A stretch of 40,905 nucleotides of DNA from a virus. This document shows, one piece after another, positions 27,005-35,167 of this stretch (the first letter of the stretch is position 1; each line of letters opens with the position of its first letter). The position numbers and the translations under genes are program-made. The notes below the pieces were generated by a model. The model did not search any database. It was given only the letters and a program-made list of their open reading frames with translations, and was not told the origin of the DNA. The stretch covers positions 1-40,905 of the IMG/VR virus record IMGVR_UViG_3300046747_000460. One strand, given 5' to 3'.

Positions 27005-27666
27005 TAGTGGAATCCTCCGGGAAGATATTTAAGAGCTATATCTGAAGCATCTTCAGTGAACTTGCTTAGACCGCCGGGAGAGATCGAATTAAGAATGTTA
27101 TCCATCCAATTTCCGCCTCCTTGATTTGGAGAGTCATCATAAGCAAAAGTCTGGCGATTCTGGTAGTTTTCTAGAGAATTTATCTTATTCTGCTTGGCTT
27201 GATTTTCTTGGTTATACATATATTCGGATCTCTTAGCATTTAAGTTCTCCTGAACATCTCTTCCGGCTTTGGAAAGGGCATCGCCTGAGTATGAGCTATT
27301 CATCAAGCCTTGGCTTCTATAAGCTCCAGTGATCTTAGGAACGATTTGCTCTGAGAAGTTTCTATAAGCGGGATTGCCAATATTCTGATCGAAGACGGCA
27401 TTGGCTTTTTCTGGATCGTAATTATAGAGATCAGCTAAAGGACCTTCACCATGAAAAGCTTGATATTGCTCATCATGAAGTCCCTGCTGATTCTTATCTA
27501 GAGTGGAAAGTTTCTTCTTTTTCTTCTTCTTATTTCCTCCCCATAGCCCTCCAAACAATCCGGCTACTCCTCCAACAACTGCTCCTGCAGGTCCTCCCAC
27601 TGAAAATCCTGTTGCGGCTCCGCTTGCGGCTCCCGATGCACCGCTCCCCCAATCTGCTTTAGGCAT
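27004..27666 (-). CDS. DNA ejection protein (P22 gp7-like position)
   Basis: A 220-aa protein. The N-terminus is Gly/Ala-rich (SGAASGAATGFSVGGPAGAV, residues ~10-45), a glycine-zipper-like membrane segment typical of phage ejection and pore proteins, followed by a Lys7 run (GGNKKKKKKKLS). The rest is helical (YRNFSEQIVPKITGAYRSQG; RSEYMYNQENQAKQNKINSL). SD GAGGTG. Size and order match P22 gp7 (229 aa). Confidence 0.75.
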   Translation of the reverse strand: MPKADWGSGASGAASGAATGFSVGGPAGAVVGGVAGLFGGLWGGNKKKKKKKLSTLDKNQQGLHDEQYQAFHGEGPLADLYNYDPEKANAVFDQNIGNPAYRNFSEQIVPKITGAYRSQGLMNSSYSGDALSKAGRDVQENLNAKRSEYMYNQENQAKQNKINSLENYQNRQTFAYDDSPNQGGGNWMDNILNSISPGGLSKFTEDASDIALKYLPGGFH

Positions 27667-27678
27667 TTTTCACCTCAA

Positions 27679-27780
27679 TTAGAAAATTTCTTGATTTAAA
27701 GTTTTACTTTTTACATACTTCACTCGGTGTTCATGGAGAAAGAATGTTGTCATTTCACCGAATGAGTTTTTTCCTTCCAT
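27679..27780 (-). CDS. Possible microprotein (33 aa) with a start codon in a hairpin
   Basis: A 33-aa ORF (MEGKNSFGEMTTFFLHEHRV...) in the gap between the 93-aa and 220-aa genes. AAGG lies 4 bases before ATG. On the - strand RNA its start region (GGUGUCAUGGA) can pair with UCCAUGAACACC inside its own codons, in competition with a second stem; see the element at 27720-27786. No family. Confidence 0.42.
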   Translation of the reverse strand: MEGKNSFGEMTTFFLHEHRVKYVKSKTLNQEIF

Positions 27781-27786
27781 GACACC
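27720..27786 (-). promoter_or_regulatory. Two mutually exclusive hairpins around a microprotein start
   Basis: Stem A pairs 27756-27765 with 27720-27729 (UCAUUCGGUG / CACCGAGUGA, complete only on the - strand through one U-G pair). Stem B pairs 27776-27786 with 27726-27737 (GGUGUCAUGGA / UCCAUGAACACC, one bulge) and covers the ATG at 27780. They share the CACC at 27726-27729, so only one can form at a time. Confidence 0.5.
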
Positions 27787-27789
27787 TTT

Positions 27790-28071
27790 TTAAGTGATCA
27801 AAGTCCAAGTCACTGCTTCCGGTGTTGTCCTCGATGTCATTATCCATGCAGCATTAGTATCAGTTCTTACCGCTAAATCCCCTATAGAAAAGAAGCGATT
27901 CCTTTGATCATTGGCTGCTGGATTTGCCCCGCTGAGGATATTCTTTTTCGCTAGAATTCCAATCGATAAAGCGATGTCGGTGTACATCTCATCCAACTGC
28001 CTAAGAAGCGCTTTCTCTTCAGTTTTAGCGGCTTCGCCCCAATTCTTCTTAAGAGGTAGATTAGAACTCAT
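27790..28071 (-). CDS. Small virion-type protein (93 aa)
   Basis: A 93-aa protein: a helical N-terminal half (WGEAAKTEEKALLRQLDEMY) and a C-terminal beta part ending 'GDLAVRTDTNAAWIMTSRTT' and WTLIT. That ending is common in small phage tail proteins placed between the gp10-like stopper and the ejection genes; by position it could correspond to P22 gp26/gp14, but the size differs from gp26 (233 aa). ATGA overlap with the gene before. Confidence 0.68.
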   Translation of the reverse strand: MSSNLPLKKNWGEAAKTEEKALLRQLDEMYTDIALSIGILAKKNILSGANPAANDQRNRFFSIGDLAVRTDTNAAWIMTSRTTPEAVTWTLIT

Positions 28072-30317
28072 ACCAACCTGCCAATTGGAGACATTCCAGG
28101 CATCATCGCATGAACTTTGATCTTAGCCCCTGCTTGAGTATTTCTAACCCTAAACTGAAGGAAACGTGCCGTCTGATTGATCCAGATTTTTACCCATTTT
28201 TTGTTTCCAGTCTCTCCAGGAAGATTAGTGCAATTTATCGAATAAGTGAAATTAGGTATTGAAGTATTTTGAACCGGACTTGAAGGATTATTCACATTAT
28301 CATTGGTGAAGACATCGACTGTCAAGGTAGCAGGAACAGAGACGATTTCTTCCTCTCCTTCGCTATTGATAATAGTTTCAGTTAAGTCAGTTGTTGCTGT
28401 TTCTACATAGAAATAAATCCAGCCGATTCGAATCTTCTTGTCCATCTCCACGAAGGGATTCAATTGCTTTGTGAGGAACTCAAAAGGAATGACTTTTGAG
28501 GCTAATCCACCTTCAGTATAAGCATCAAATCCAAGTGTTTTTATTTGCACGTCAACAACATTATAGTCAGTACTTATAACTTTAATAGCACCCTGTTTTC
28601 CATTAATTTGGGTCATCCCTCCGACATCTTTAAAGGAGATGTAATCACCAACATTGTAATTATTCCAGTCAGTTGTCACTCTTACAATGTCATCACTGAT
28701 GACTTGCATAGCTCTAATTTTAAGAGGATTGTCTTCCCCTTGGGTGTCATTGAGCTTCCAGACTTCACCTTTATGTCCTCCTCCCACACTCATTGGAGTT
28801 CCTTTGGAGTAAGGAAAGCTATTCCAGCTGCCATAAGTGTCGGAAAGAGCATCCCAATCTGGAAAGCCCGCTTCTGCAGTTAAATCTGCCCAAGTAATTC
28901 CGAAGGCGACCTGGAAGTTCCCCATACATGAAAGAGGGATGCGATAAATGCTATAATTATCTTCCTCAAAGTTATTAACGAGAATTCTATCAGATGAGCC
29001 TATTGGCACAAGAGCTGGCCTTACAGTCCCTTGAGAAGGATAGAGGAGATAAACATCTCTATCTTCATCCAAGAAGCCTGAGAAACACGATTCAAATTGA
29101 TCGTTGTTAATGCTATTGAAGGCGAAATTAGGAATCATCTCATCCATTCTTTCTACGCTATAACCATCAACGACTAGAAGACCTCTAGGACTAGCAGCAA
29201 AAGTTCTGTTGAGGTAAGAGATAACTGAGAAGGCTGCCTTCGATCCTCTACTTCCATCAAGCTTCTCTAGAATGAAAGGAGTGACATCATTTCCGGTATA
29301 TTTAAGCATCCATGTAGCTGCTTCTGTAAAGAAGAGAATATCATCACGGTTAAATGCAGCTCCATAGAAGAAGGTGTTATCGGGGATGTCGATGAATCCA
29401 GCTCCAGTAGCTGTATTATCAAAGTTGTCAGAGTTAGCTCCAGTTCCGGAGATTCTTATTCTTCTTGGATAGAAAGTAGCCGCTTCCACAGTTTGAAAAA
29501 GAACTAAGCGGTCCCGAACGTTGAATATCTGCCTTGCATTGAGAGATCCTATTGTAAACGTAGGGGCATAATCTTGAAGAATTGTTCCATCCCATTGTTG
29601 AATTACATCTCCGGCAACTCCATTAGAAAACAAAAGTCTAGGAATTGAGGAAGGGCTAGCATAGTTAACCCAAGAGAAGAAGTCTTGATAATCCCCTGTA
29701 TATGGGTAATGATTAGGAGGCACTGCTACGGCAGCAGCTATATATTCTAGTCTATCTGTTGTAGGGTTGTATTTATTTAGATATTTAGTATCAACCACAA
29801 GCAATTGACGAGTATTATCATTCGGATAGAAGTTCATCACTCCCATCACTGGAAGTCCTTGATGATAACTATAGGTGGCTGTGACTGTTGAGGCTAAAAT
29901 AGGAGCTGCTGTAAAAGTGACTGAGACGGCGCCGGTAGTATAATTGATCGTTCCGGTTCCAGCTCCCGTAAAACCCCCAACCCCATTATCGGTCAAAACT
30001 TGAACAGGATTAGATCCGGTTATAACAAACGTTCCTCGTTGAACATAATCAGTGGCATTAATGGTGAAGGTTTTATTAGCTCCATCAATAGCTCCCGTCA
30101 TCGCAGCCGCTGTAACTTGAACAACCATTCGGCTTTCTGTATAAGTAGATTTTCTTCCATTTGCGAGCCCTGAATAGCCATCTCTTTTTGTAGTGACTCC
30201 TCGATAGACATATCCATCAAACAGCTCAACCATTGCATCATTTGGAAGAAGCCATGGCTGTAGCCTTTGGTCTAGTCCAGTCGCATAGGCTGCAATCAAA
30301 AAGGGTTGGTAGCTCAT
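28068..30317 (-). CDS. Tail hub / packaged-DNA stabilisation protein (P22 gp10-like role)
   Basis: A 749-aa beta-rich protein. The start (YQPFLIAAYATGLDQRLQPW ... YRGVTTKRDGYSGLANGRKS) and the repeating beta-propeller-like segments (FSWVNYASPSSIPRLLFSNG; FFYGAAFNRDDILFFTEAAT; YLNRTFAASPRGLLVVDGYS) are typical of the gp10/stopper family that follows the gp4 adaptor in P22-like phages. Residues ~72-150 look like an inserted Ig-like domain (ANKTFTINATDYVQRGTFVI). It is longer than P22 gp10 (472 aa), mainly through this insert and a C-terminal beta domain. Confidence 0.75.
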   Translation of the reverse strand: MSYQPFLIAAYATGLDQRLQPWLLPNDAMVELFDGYVYRGVTTKRDGYSGLANGRKSTYTESRMVVQVTAAAMTGAIDGANKTFTINATDYVQRGTFVITGSNPVQVLTDNGVGGFTGAGTGTINYTTGAVSVTFTAAPILASTVTATYSYHQGLPVMGVMNFYPNDNTRQLLVVDTKYLNKYNPTTDRLEYIAAAVAVPPNHYPYTGDYQDFFSWVNYASPSSIPRLLFSNGVAGDVIQQWDGTILQDYAPTFTIGSLNARQIFNVRDRLVLFQTVEAATFYPRRIRISGTGANSDNFDNTATGAGFIDIPDNTFFYGAAFNRDDILFFTEAATWMLKYTGNDVTPFILEKLDGSRGSKAAFSVISYLNRTFAASPRGLLVVDGYSVERMDEMIPNFAFNSINNDQFESCFSGFLDEDRDVYLLYPSQGTVRPALVPIGSSDRILVNNFEEDNYSIYRIPLSCMGNFQVAFGITWADLTAEAGFPDWDALSDTYGSWNSFPYSKGTPMSVGGGHKGEVWKLNDTQGEDNPLKIRAMQVISDDIVRVTTDWNNYNVGDYISFKDVGGMTQINGKQGAIKVISTDYNVVDVQIKTLGFDAYTEGGLASKVIPFEFLTKQLNPFVEMDKKIRIGWIYFYVETATTDLTETIINSEGEEEIVSVPATLTVDVFTNDNVNNPSSPVQNTSIPNFTYSINCTNLPGETGNKKWVKIWINQTARFLQFRVRNTQAGAKIKVHAMMPGMSPIGRLV

Positions 30318-30946
30318 TAAACCTGATAAATTAAAACGTTGCCCATGAGAACATCTTGAAAGTCTGCATCCGAACTAGCAGCCTTAAAACCTATATTAAC
30401 TTTATTAATTGTCTGTGACACGCCATAACTATTTGCAGAAATCACAAAACCCGTCACACCTCTATTAGCCGCAGAGTCTTTTCTTTGTCCGGTAGCCACG
30501 ACTATGTAATTAGCATTAGCTGCGGGAGCTGTAAAATTTATTGCATAAGCTCCAGATGAGGAGGCAGCTGCTCTTGTGACACTGGATACATTTGTCTGAC
30601 TTCTTATTGTTAAATCAATACCATTAAAGTTAACCGCAGCAAATATTCCGGCAGCAGAGGCGGCTGGAGTGATTTGATATTCAACGCCTGCGCTCGTCAT
30701 ATAAGTTAGCTGTACAACTCCGGCAACTGTTTTAACGTAAAGTCTTCCAACTCCTGCTAATGCTCCAGTAGGTGCTTGGGGAAGCATATGAATTAAATTG
30801 TGGAATCCATCATCAGCTGTCGCGGTTAGATTGAACTGATGATCAGCACCCAAAAGCGTCTGAAGTCTTGTAAAGTTCGCTTGGCATTGTCCCGGCAGTA
30901 AACTCGGGGAGTCGCTATTCAAAGGAACAGCTGGATTGTAAGTCAT
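30317..30946 (-). CDS. Virion structural protein (209 aa)
   Basis: A 209-aa protein. Residues 1-70 are polar (LNSDSPSLLPGQCQANFTRL) with a 'GRLYVKTVAGVVQLTYMTSA' beta hairpin after them, a pattern I know from phage tail and fibre-associated proteins; the C-terminal ~95 residues are a compact beta domain (ANYIVVATGQRKDSAANRGV). SD AAGGAG. Lies between the gp4-like and gp10-like genes, so probably part of the neck or a tail-attached fibre. Confidence 0.7.
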   Translation of the reverse strand: MTYNPAVPLNSDSPSLLPGQCQANFTRLQTLLGADHQFNLTATADDGFHNLIHMLPQAPTGALAGVGRLYVKTVAGVVQLTYMTSAGVEYQITPAASAAGIFAAVNFNGIDLTIRSQTNVSSVTRAAASSSGAYAINFTAPAANANYIVVATGQRKDSAANRGVTGFVISANSYGVSQTINKVNIGFKAASSDADFQDVLMGNVLIYQV

Positions 30947-30955
30947 ATAATCTCC

Positions 30956-31681
30956 TTAAAAATCTGGATCGGTTCTTTGATTAGAAAGCTGATCCCATGT
31001 TCTTGCTAAAACTTGGCCACGATAGCGGCGATAAACACCCATTACTTCTTGATATTTATCCATCTCCCCATAATCCGAGAGAATGTCTAATGCAGCCCCA
31101 TAGGCGAGATAACGGATAAGATATGCAGGCATGACTTGATCAACGCCTTCTTGTCCTGGAGCATTATTTATCCCTGCGAATTCTCCTCCGAAATAGAGCT
31201 TTATCTTATTCGCAGAGATGCGGATGGTATATTCTTGATCCGGGGGCCCTCTGAAAGTGAGGGAATTGTCATAGTAAAGAACATAAGTCGGCTGCTGAGG
31301 TGTAAAGACATTATTCCATGGCCATCTGTAATAGAAGTCACCTGGATTCTCATACCAAAACATCTTGAAAGTATTTGGATTCTGTCCTGAGTTTGGATAG
31401 CTCACATAGGCCAAAGGGCCTATGGTGCTAAATCCAAGATCATCGAGATTGACAGACATTGGATCATCAGTATCCTCATCGATGGTGAAATCCCACCATG
31501 TCTGATCTTCAAAAAGGCGCAGTTCCGTAGGGTGTTGTGCTTGGAGAAAAACGTTCAGATAATCATACATAATCGCATCAGTGAAAGCAGGATCATTACG
31601 ATCCACTCTTCCTGTGACATTGCGCATGATCTGAAGAACTTGTGTTGCTGGCTGACTAAGAACTGGCCCTGTTTCTGTCAT
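30956..31681 (-). CDS. Head-tail adaptor / tail accessory factor (P22 gp4-like)
   Basis: A 241-aa protein starting with the helical adaptor signature (QIMRNVTGRVDRNDPAFTDA, MYDYLNVFLQAQHPTELRLF) and ending with a helical segment (MPAYLIRYLAYGAALDILSD, YRRYRGQVLARTWDQLSNQR). Between them is a beta insert. This is the usual form of gp4-like proteins that bind below the portal and close the filled head. SD AAGGGG. Position after the capsid genes agrees. Confidence 0.78.
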   Translation of the reverse strand: MTETGPVLSQPATQVLQIMRNVTGRVDRNDPAFTDAIMYDYLNVFLQAQHPTELRLFEDQTWWDFTIDEDTDDPMSVNLDDLGFSTIGPLAYVSYPNSGQNPNTFKMFWYENPGDFYYRWPWNNVFTPQQPTYVLYYDNSLTFRGPPDQEYTIRISANKIKLYFGGEFAGINNAPGQEGVDQVMPAYLIRYLAYGAALDILSDYGEMDKYQEVMGVYRRYRGQVLARTWDQLSNQRTDPDF

Positions 31682-31689
31682 ATAACCCC

Positions 31690-32178
31690 TTAAAAATCAA
31701 TAACTTGGCATGAGAATCTATTCTTCTCGCCGGTTTGTCTCGTCTCGGTGATCATATCTCCACCATCGTTGACTTTGACTTCAGAGAAGATTGGCACTGC
31801 TAACTTGTTAAGATACTTAACAACGGGGATCGGTAGCTCATATTCATGTCCGGGCTTAAGCTGACCTCTCCAATCGATGTCTTTGTTTCTTACAATGGCT
31901 TTAAGAATGTTTTCAGGTTGATCAAATCGTTGGAACTTGATTCTGACCTTCTTATGATAAGACTCATCAGGCACTTTGACCTTCATCTTATTACGCTCAT
32001 GGAGACATGTTCTGTTATGTTTTCTAACATGTGTATTGTAAACATCGAAATCTTCGATCGTTTTTAGTTCGAAAGTATCAAAGTCAAAAGCTTCACGCTT
32101 TTCTTCTTGGACAACAGCTCCATTAATCATTGCTGCTTCCACGTCAATTGCATCTTTTTCTTTCTGAGATTTTCTCAT
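31690..32178 (-). CDS. Hypothetical late protein (162 aa)
   Basis: A 162-aa protein, charged N-terminal third (RKSQKEKDAIDVEAAMINGA) and a beta-rich rest (VRIKFQRFDQPENILKAIVR; PGHEYELPIPVVKYLNKLAV). SD GAGGAA. It follows the HNH gene's terminator, so it must be read through or re-initiated. Structural or assembly role is likely from position; no family recognised. Confidence 0.7.
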   Translation of the reverse strand: MRKSQKEKDAIDVEAAMINGAVVQEEKREAFDFDTFELKTIEDFDVYNTHVRKHNRTCLHERNKMKVKVPDESYHKKVRIKFQRFDQPENILKAIVRNKDIDWRGQLKPGHEYELPIPVVKYLNKLAVPIFSEVKVNDGGDMITETRQTGEKNRFSCQVIDF

Positions 32179-32189
32179 TCTTTCCTCTG

Positions 32190-32227
32190 GTTAAAAAATA
32201 GGAAGGAAGATATTCAGTCCTCCTTCC
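32190..32227 (-). terminator. Intrinsic terminator behind the HNH gene, inside the late operon
   Basis: On the - strand GGAAGGA, 13-base loop, TCCTTCC, then TATTTTTTAAC. It lies 25 bases after the HNH stop. A terminator here would cut the late operon, so it either leaks or was carried in with the HNH gene. Confidence 0.65.
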
Positions 32228-32251
32228 CGGATGACGCCGGAGCATCATCTA

Positions 32252-32746
32252 TTAAATCTTCCTGTGCAACTTCCCATGACAGGTATGGCATACCCAAACC
32301 ACTTCCAGATGCTTTTGGTAATCTGAGTGATGGGCCTGTAAAATAGTTTCTGAATTACATAAACAACAATTTTTTGGCTTAATTAATCGGCCTTTCATTA
32401 TGGCTTTTGATACAGCCTGTCTTGCTCTAGCTTTATGAAGATTATTCTTTCTATAAACTTCAGCTCTTTCATTACTAAACTTTCCATAAGACTCCCTCTT
32501 CCGAGCCTTCTCAAGAAGTTGATCTCTATTTTTCCAATATCTTTCTCTTGCCTTTCTATTGAATTCTTCTTTATCCGAATTCCTAGAACTTTTTCTTTGC
32601 TCAGAAAGCTTCCTGGCTATTTCAGGATATTTTTTTCTAGCCTGAATATTTCTACATTCTTTGCACACTTTCATCGGTGTGCCTCGGTCTTTTCTCAAAT
32701 AAAACCGATCTAGATCTAAATCTTGCTTGCATTTTTCACACATCAT
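32252..32746 (-). CDS. Free-standing HNH endonuclease
   Basis: A 164-aa protein. An N-terminal zinc module (CEKCKQDLDLDRFYL ... CKECRN) is followed by a basic helical linker (KARERYWKNRDQLLEKARKR) and the HNH nuclease: CCLCNS, then LQAHHSDYQKHLEVVWVCHT and CHGKLHR with the paired His, the Asn-equivalent position and the second Cys pair. The start is ATG 32746, with SD AGGAG; the preceding 25 codons lack one. Homing endonucleases of this type lie between essential late genes as here. Its translation start is inside a strong hairpin. Confidence 0.87.
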   Translation of the reverse strand: MMCEKCKQDLDLDRFYLRKDRGTPMKVCKECRNIQARKKYPEIARKLSEQRKSSRNSDKEEFNRKARERYWKNRDQLLEKARKRESYGKFSNERAEVYRKNNLHKARARQAVSKAIMKGRLIKPKNCCLCNSETILQAHHSDYQKHLEVVWVCHTCHGKLHRKI

Positions 32747-32778
32747 GATACACTCCTTTTTATTGGAGCATATCATGA
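32743..32778 (-). promoter_or_regulatory. Hairpin sequestering the HNH ribosome site and start codon
   Basis: On the - strand RNA, UCAUGAUAUGCUCC (32778-32765) pairs over all 14 positions with GGAGUGUAUCAUGA (32756-32743), with loop AAUAAAAA. Two of the pairs are U-G and G-U; on the + strand these would be mismatches, so the structure is specific to the sense mRNA. The 3' arm contains both the SD (GGAG) and the ATG (32746-32744). Confidence 0.8.
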
Positions 32779-32807
32779 CGAGAGTATTAAAATCTAATTG
32801 CAACTCA

Positions 32808-33512
32808 TCAAGCTGTATCACCTAAATTAAAATAAGCATTGAACTTATAAGCGACAAAATAGATCACATCGTTATCAGCACCTACCACAGCTGTACCAAG
32901 GGTATAGATGTAAGAAGGAGGATTGTTAACGACCCCAAGTTCAGGTCCAGTCTTTGTCAACTGCCCGCTTGATGTGTAAGCTCCTACAGTAGTGATTGGA
33001 AGCCCAAAAGTGTCATACAAAGCGAATGTAGAAGATGAAAGAACATCCACTACATAGGTGTTGTTATTGATTTCTGCAGCCATTGTTCCGATCACCTTAG
33101 TGATAACAACGCGATCTCCATCAACTAGACCATGAGAAGCAGCTGTTACAACGGCAGGAGTTGCTGTCGTAATACCTGTGATTGTCACGTGTTGATTGGT
33201 GAATCCACCGGCTGTGCTAGCATTAGTCACGCCGTTAGTTGTCTCAAGGACGGAAGATAGATCTGTAGTGCCTCTTGACACGATAAGAGCATCTCCACCT
33301 GGCATATCTCTAAACCAAACCCCTGAGAGGTTGTTTGTGTTCGTTCCATACTTCGTATAGTTGAACCACTCAATCTTATCTGCTTGCCATGGCAATACGA
33401 GATCGTATGCCGCTGCATCAGATTGGAAATACCCTGCGTAGGTATTCGTCACCTGGCTCAATTCTCTTGTGCCAGTAAAGATATTTGTCGCTGTTGCGAT
33501 AGGTGCTGTCAT
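32808..33512 (-). CDS. Virion structural protein with FCCH-like domain (234 aa)
   Basis: A 234-aa protein read right after the coat protein. Residues ~1-115 form a beta domain (YAGYFQSDAAAYDLVLPWQA; WFRDMPGGDALIVS), residues ~118-196 an E1-FCCH-like domain (PAVVTAASHGLVDGDRVVIT, STFALYD, GPELGVVNNPP), and the tail returns to the first domain (VIYFVAYKFNAYFNL). The inserted FCCH domain is related to the protein at 529-945. Probably a decoration or minor capsid protein; SD AAGGAG. Confidence 0.75.
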   Translation of the reverse strand: MTAPIATATNIFTGTRELSQVTNTYAGYFQSDAAAYDLVLPWQADKIEWFNYTKYGTNTNNLSGVWFRDMPGGDALIVSRGTTDLSSVLETTNGVTNASTAGGFTNQHVTITGITTATPAVVTAASHGLVDGDRVVITKVIGTMAAEINNNTYVVDVLSSSTFALYDTFGLPITTVGAYTSSGQLTKTGPELGVVNNPPSYIYTLGTAVVGADNDVIYFVAYKFNAYFNLGDTA

Positions 33513-33521
33513 AATGTCTCC

Positions 33522-34463
33522 TTATTTCGTTGAACGAAGGTTTACACACCATGAATCGTCAAGGATTACGGAGCCAAGTCTGCCCTTCCATCCCATCGTT
33601 TGGCGCTGGTTAAGTGGATCTTCTCCAGCCCCAAGCGGCTTGATGATCATTTCCATCGATTGATCATCAATCATGATTCGTCCGTAAGCATTAGCTGCGA
33701 ACAACATGTTGGAATAAACAGCAGGGGCAACTGATGTATCTTTATAGGCTTCAGAGGTCATAACAAGGCGAACCTCGTCACATGCACCTAGTTCCGCTTC
33801 AAGCACAGATTGCTGTCTTGGATAATCGGCAGTAGGAAGGAAGTTAGAAAGATTTTTGAAATCTGTTCTAAGATCAGTCGAAATTACCATCCAAAACGCC
33901 GACCAAACGGGTGATGTTCCGAATGCGTTAGTACCTTCCTGATTAGGCGAGAGCTTCTTACCGTTGTTTCCGGTTACATAATCAACAGCCAATTCAAGGT
34001 CAGTCGTTGTGACTTCGGTGATTGCATTTCCGTTAACACCGTTCAAACAGTCGATCTGAGCTGCTGTAGCAACAAGCATGTTTCTTACAATCTTGTCGTA
34101 AGTAGATGCCATGTTCTGCGCAAGCATATCTGCAACTTCATTTGCAGTCTGATCTTGTACAGTGATAATCACGTCGTCAGATAGCTGTACTACCTTTCCA
34201 TATTGTGAAACGGCAGCAGTGATATCAAACTTAGTGACTTGTTCAGCAGCTGGTGTAACGCCTTCAGTAAGAGGTGTAAGAGCGTCTGCAAGGTTGTCGA
34301 ATCTTCGGAAGATAGCGTTCTTGCTATTCTTCTGAGGAATCCTTCTCTCTTGAGCGAAATAGCCGTAAACATAGTATGGCTGATGACGATCGAGGAGAAT
34401 ATTGTCGAAGAACAAGTTAACTTCTGGGTCAACTTGTACAGTCGTGGTTGTTCCTGTGGCCAT
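33522..34463 (-). CDS. Major capsid protein, N4-gp56 family
   Basis: A 313-aa HK97-fold coat protein of the N4-gp56 family. Signature segments: YFAQERRIPQKNSKNAIFRR (residues ~33-52), 'LTEGVTPAAEQVTKFDITAA' and VSQYGKVVQLSDDVI (~78-110), the A-domain part (VWSAFWMVISTDLRTDFKNL), and the ending WKGRLGSVILDDSWCVNL. Start MATGTTTTVQVDPEVNLFFD is typical. SD TAGGAG, with two small hairpins between the scaffold stop and the SD. The P22-like phages use a different coat sequence family. Confidence 0.93.
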   Translation of the reverse strand: MATGTTTTVQVDPEVNLFFDNILLDRHQPYYVYGYFAQERRIPQKNSKNAIFRRFDNLADALTPLTEGVTPAAEQVTKFDITAAVSQYGKVVQLSDDVIITVQDQTANEVADMLAQNMASTYDKIVRNMLVATAAQIDCLNGVNGNAITEVTTTDLELAVDYVTGNNGKKLSPNQEGTNAFGTSPVWSAFWMVISTDLRTDFKNLSNFLPTADYPRQQSVLEAELGACDEVRLVMTSEAYKDTSVAPAVYSNMLFAANAYGRIMIDDQSMEMIIKPLGAGEDPLNQRQTMGWKGRLGSVILDDSWCVNLRSTK

Positions 34464-34475
34464 TTTTAACTCCTA

Positions 34476-34514
34476 GTCAAAAAATGTTTTGACAAGAGGA
34501 GCAATTACTTGCTC
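34476..34514 (-). promoter_or_regulatory. Twin hairpins between scaffold and coat genes
   Basis: GTCAAAA-AATG-TTTTGAC (34476-34493) and GAGCAA-TTAC-TTGCTC (34499-34514) fill the 51-base gap. Such intercistronic stems often protect the abundant coat mRNA or set processing points. Neither has a long U-tract. Confidence 0.55.
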
Positions 34515-35147
34515 TTAGCCTTGGAGCAACTTCTGACGATATTCTCTGAATTCCTTCTTGCCCTGTATGCTCTTTAAATATTCAACACCAGTTGGCTGCG
34601 CAGATTTTGCGAAAGCCACCGGGGAACCCGGTTTCTGAGCGTTTTGAACTATTCGTTTGGCATCATTAGATGATTGATTTGTTTGCACTTTAGCCTTTGG
34701 TTCTACGAGGTGCATATAGTCATCTATAATTTCATTAGCCCGAGCGAGACGATTCAGAGCATTATCGACCGATGCTGCTAGCCAAGGTTTCTTGTCTAGT
34801 ATTGGTTTCAAATACGTATTAATCTTCTGAACAGCCTCAGGATTCATGTCTGTATAGACTTGCTCTAAAATCTCTCGTTTTGTGAGAGCTTTCTCTTCTT
34901 TGAAAGAACCCTTCGTCAATAAAGCTTCTGGGTCTTCCTCTTCTTCAGCAGGCTCTTGCGTCTTCTTCGCCATGAGATCTTCGTAGACTCTCGCCCGCGC
35001 TTCCATCTCTTGTCGTCTTTTCCGTTCGGCCTGTAGAGCAGCAAGAGGAACCATTTTCTGTTCTTCTTGCGGTGATTCCTGAGACTCAACGGTCGTCGGC
35101 TCGGAGACAGCAGGCGCAACGTCTTCTTGTTCTTCTTCTAAGGTCAT
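34515..35147 (-). CDS. Scaffolding protein
   Basis: A 210-aa acidic, helical protein. N-terminal ~35 residues are acidic and disordered, then the scaffold-like coil 'VPLAALQAERKRRQEMEARA' (residues ~33-52), another acidic linker (EPAEEEEDPEALLTKG) and a helical C-terminus ending in a basic segment (KKEFREYRQKLLQG) suited to bind coat protein. Location directly upstream of the coat gene and the composition are those of phage scaffolds. The core helix pattern is shared by N4-gp56-associated scaffolds. Confidence 0.85.
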   Translation of the reverse strand: MTLEEEQEDVAPAVSEPTTVESQESPQEEQKMVPLAALQAERKRRQEMEARARVYEDLMAKKTQEPAEEEEDPEALLTKGSFKEEKALTKREILEQVYTDMNPEAVQKINTYLKPILDKKPWLAASVDNALNRLARANEIIDDYMHLVEPKAKVQTNQSSNDAKRIVQNAQKPGSPVAFAKSAQPTGVEYLKSIQGKKEFREYRQKLLQG

Positions 35148-35167
35148 AAAACTCCCGATTTCTACCT

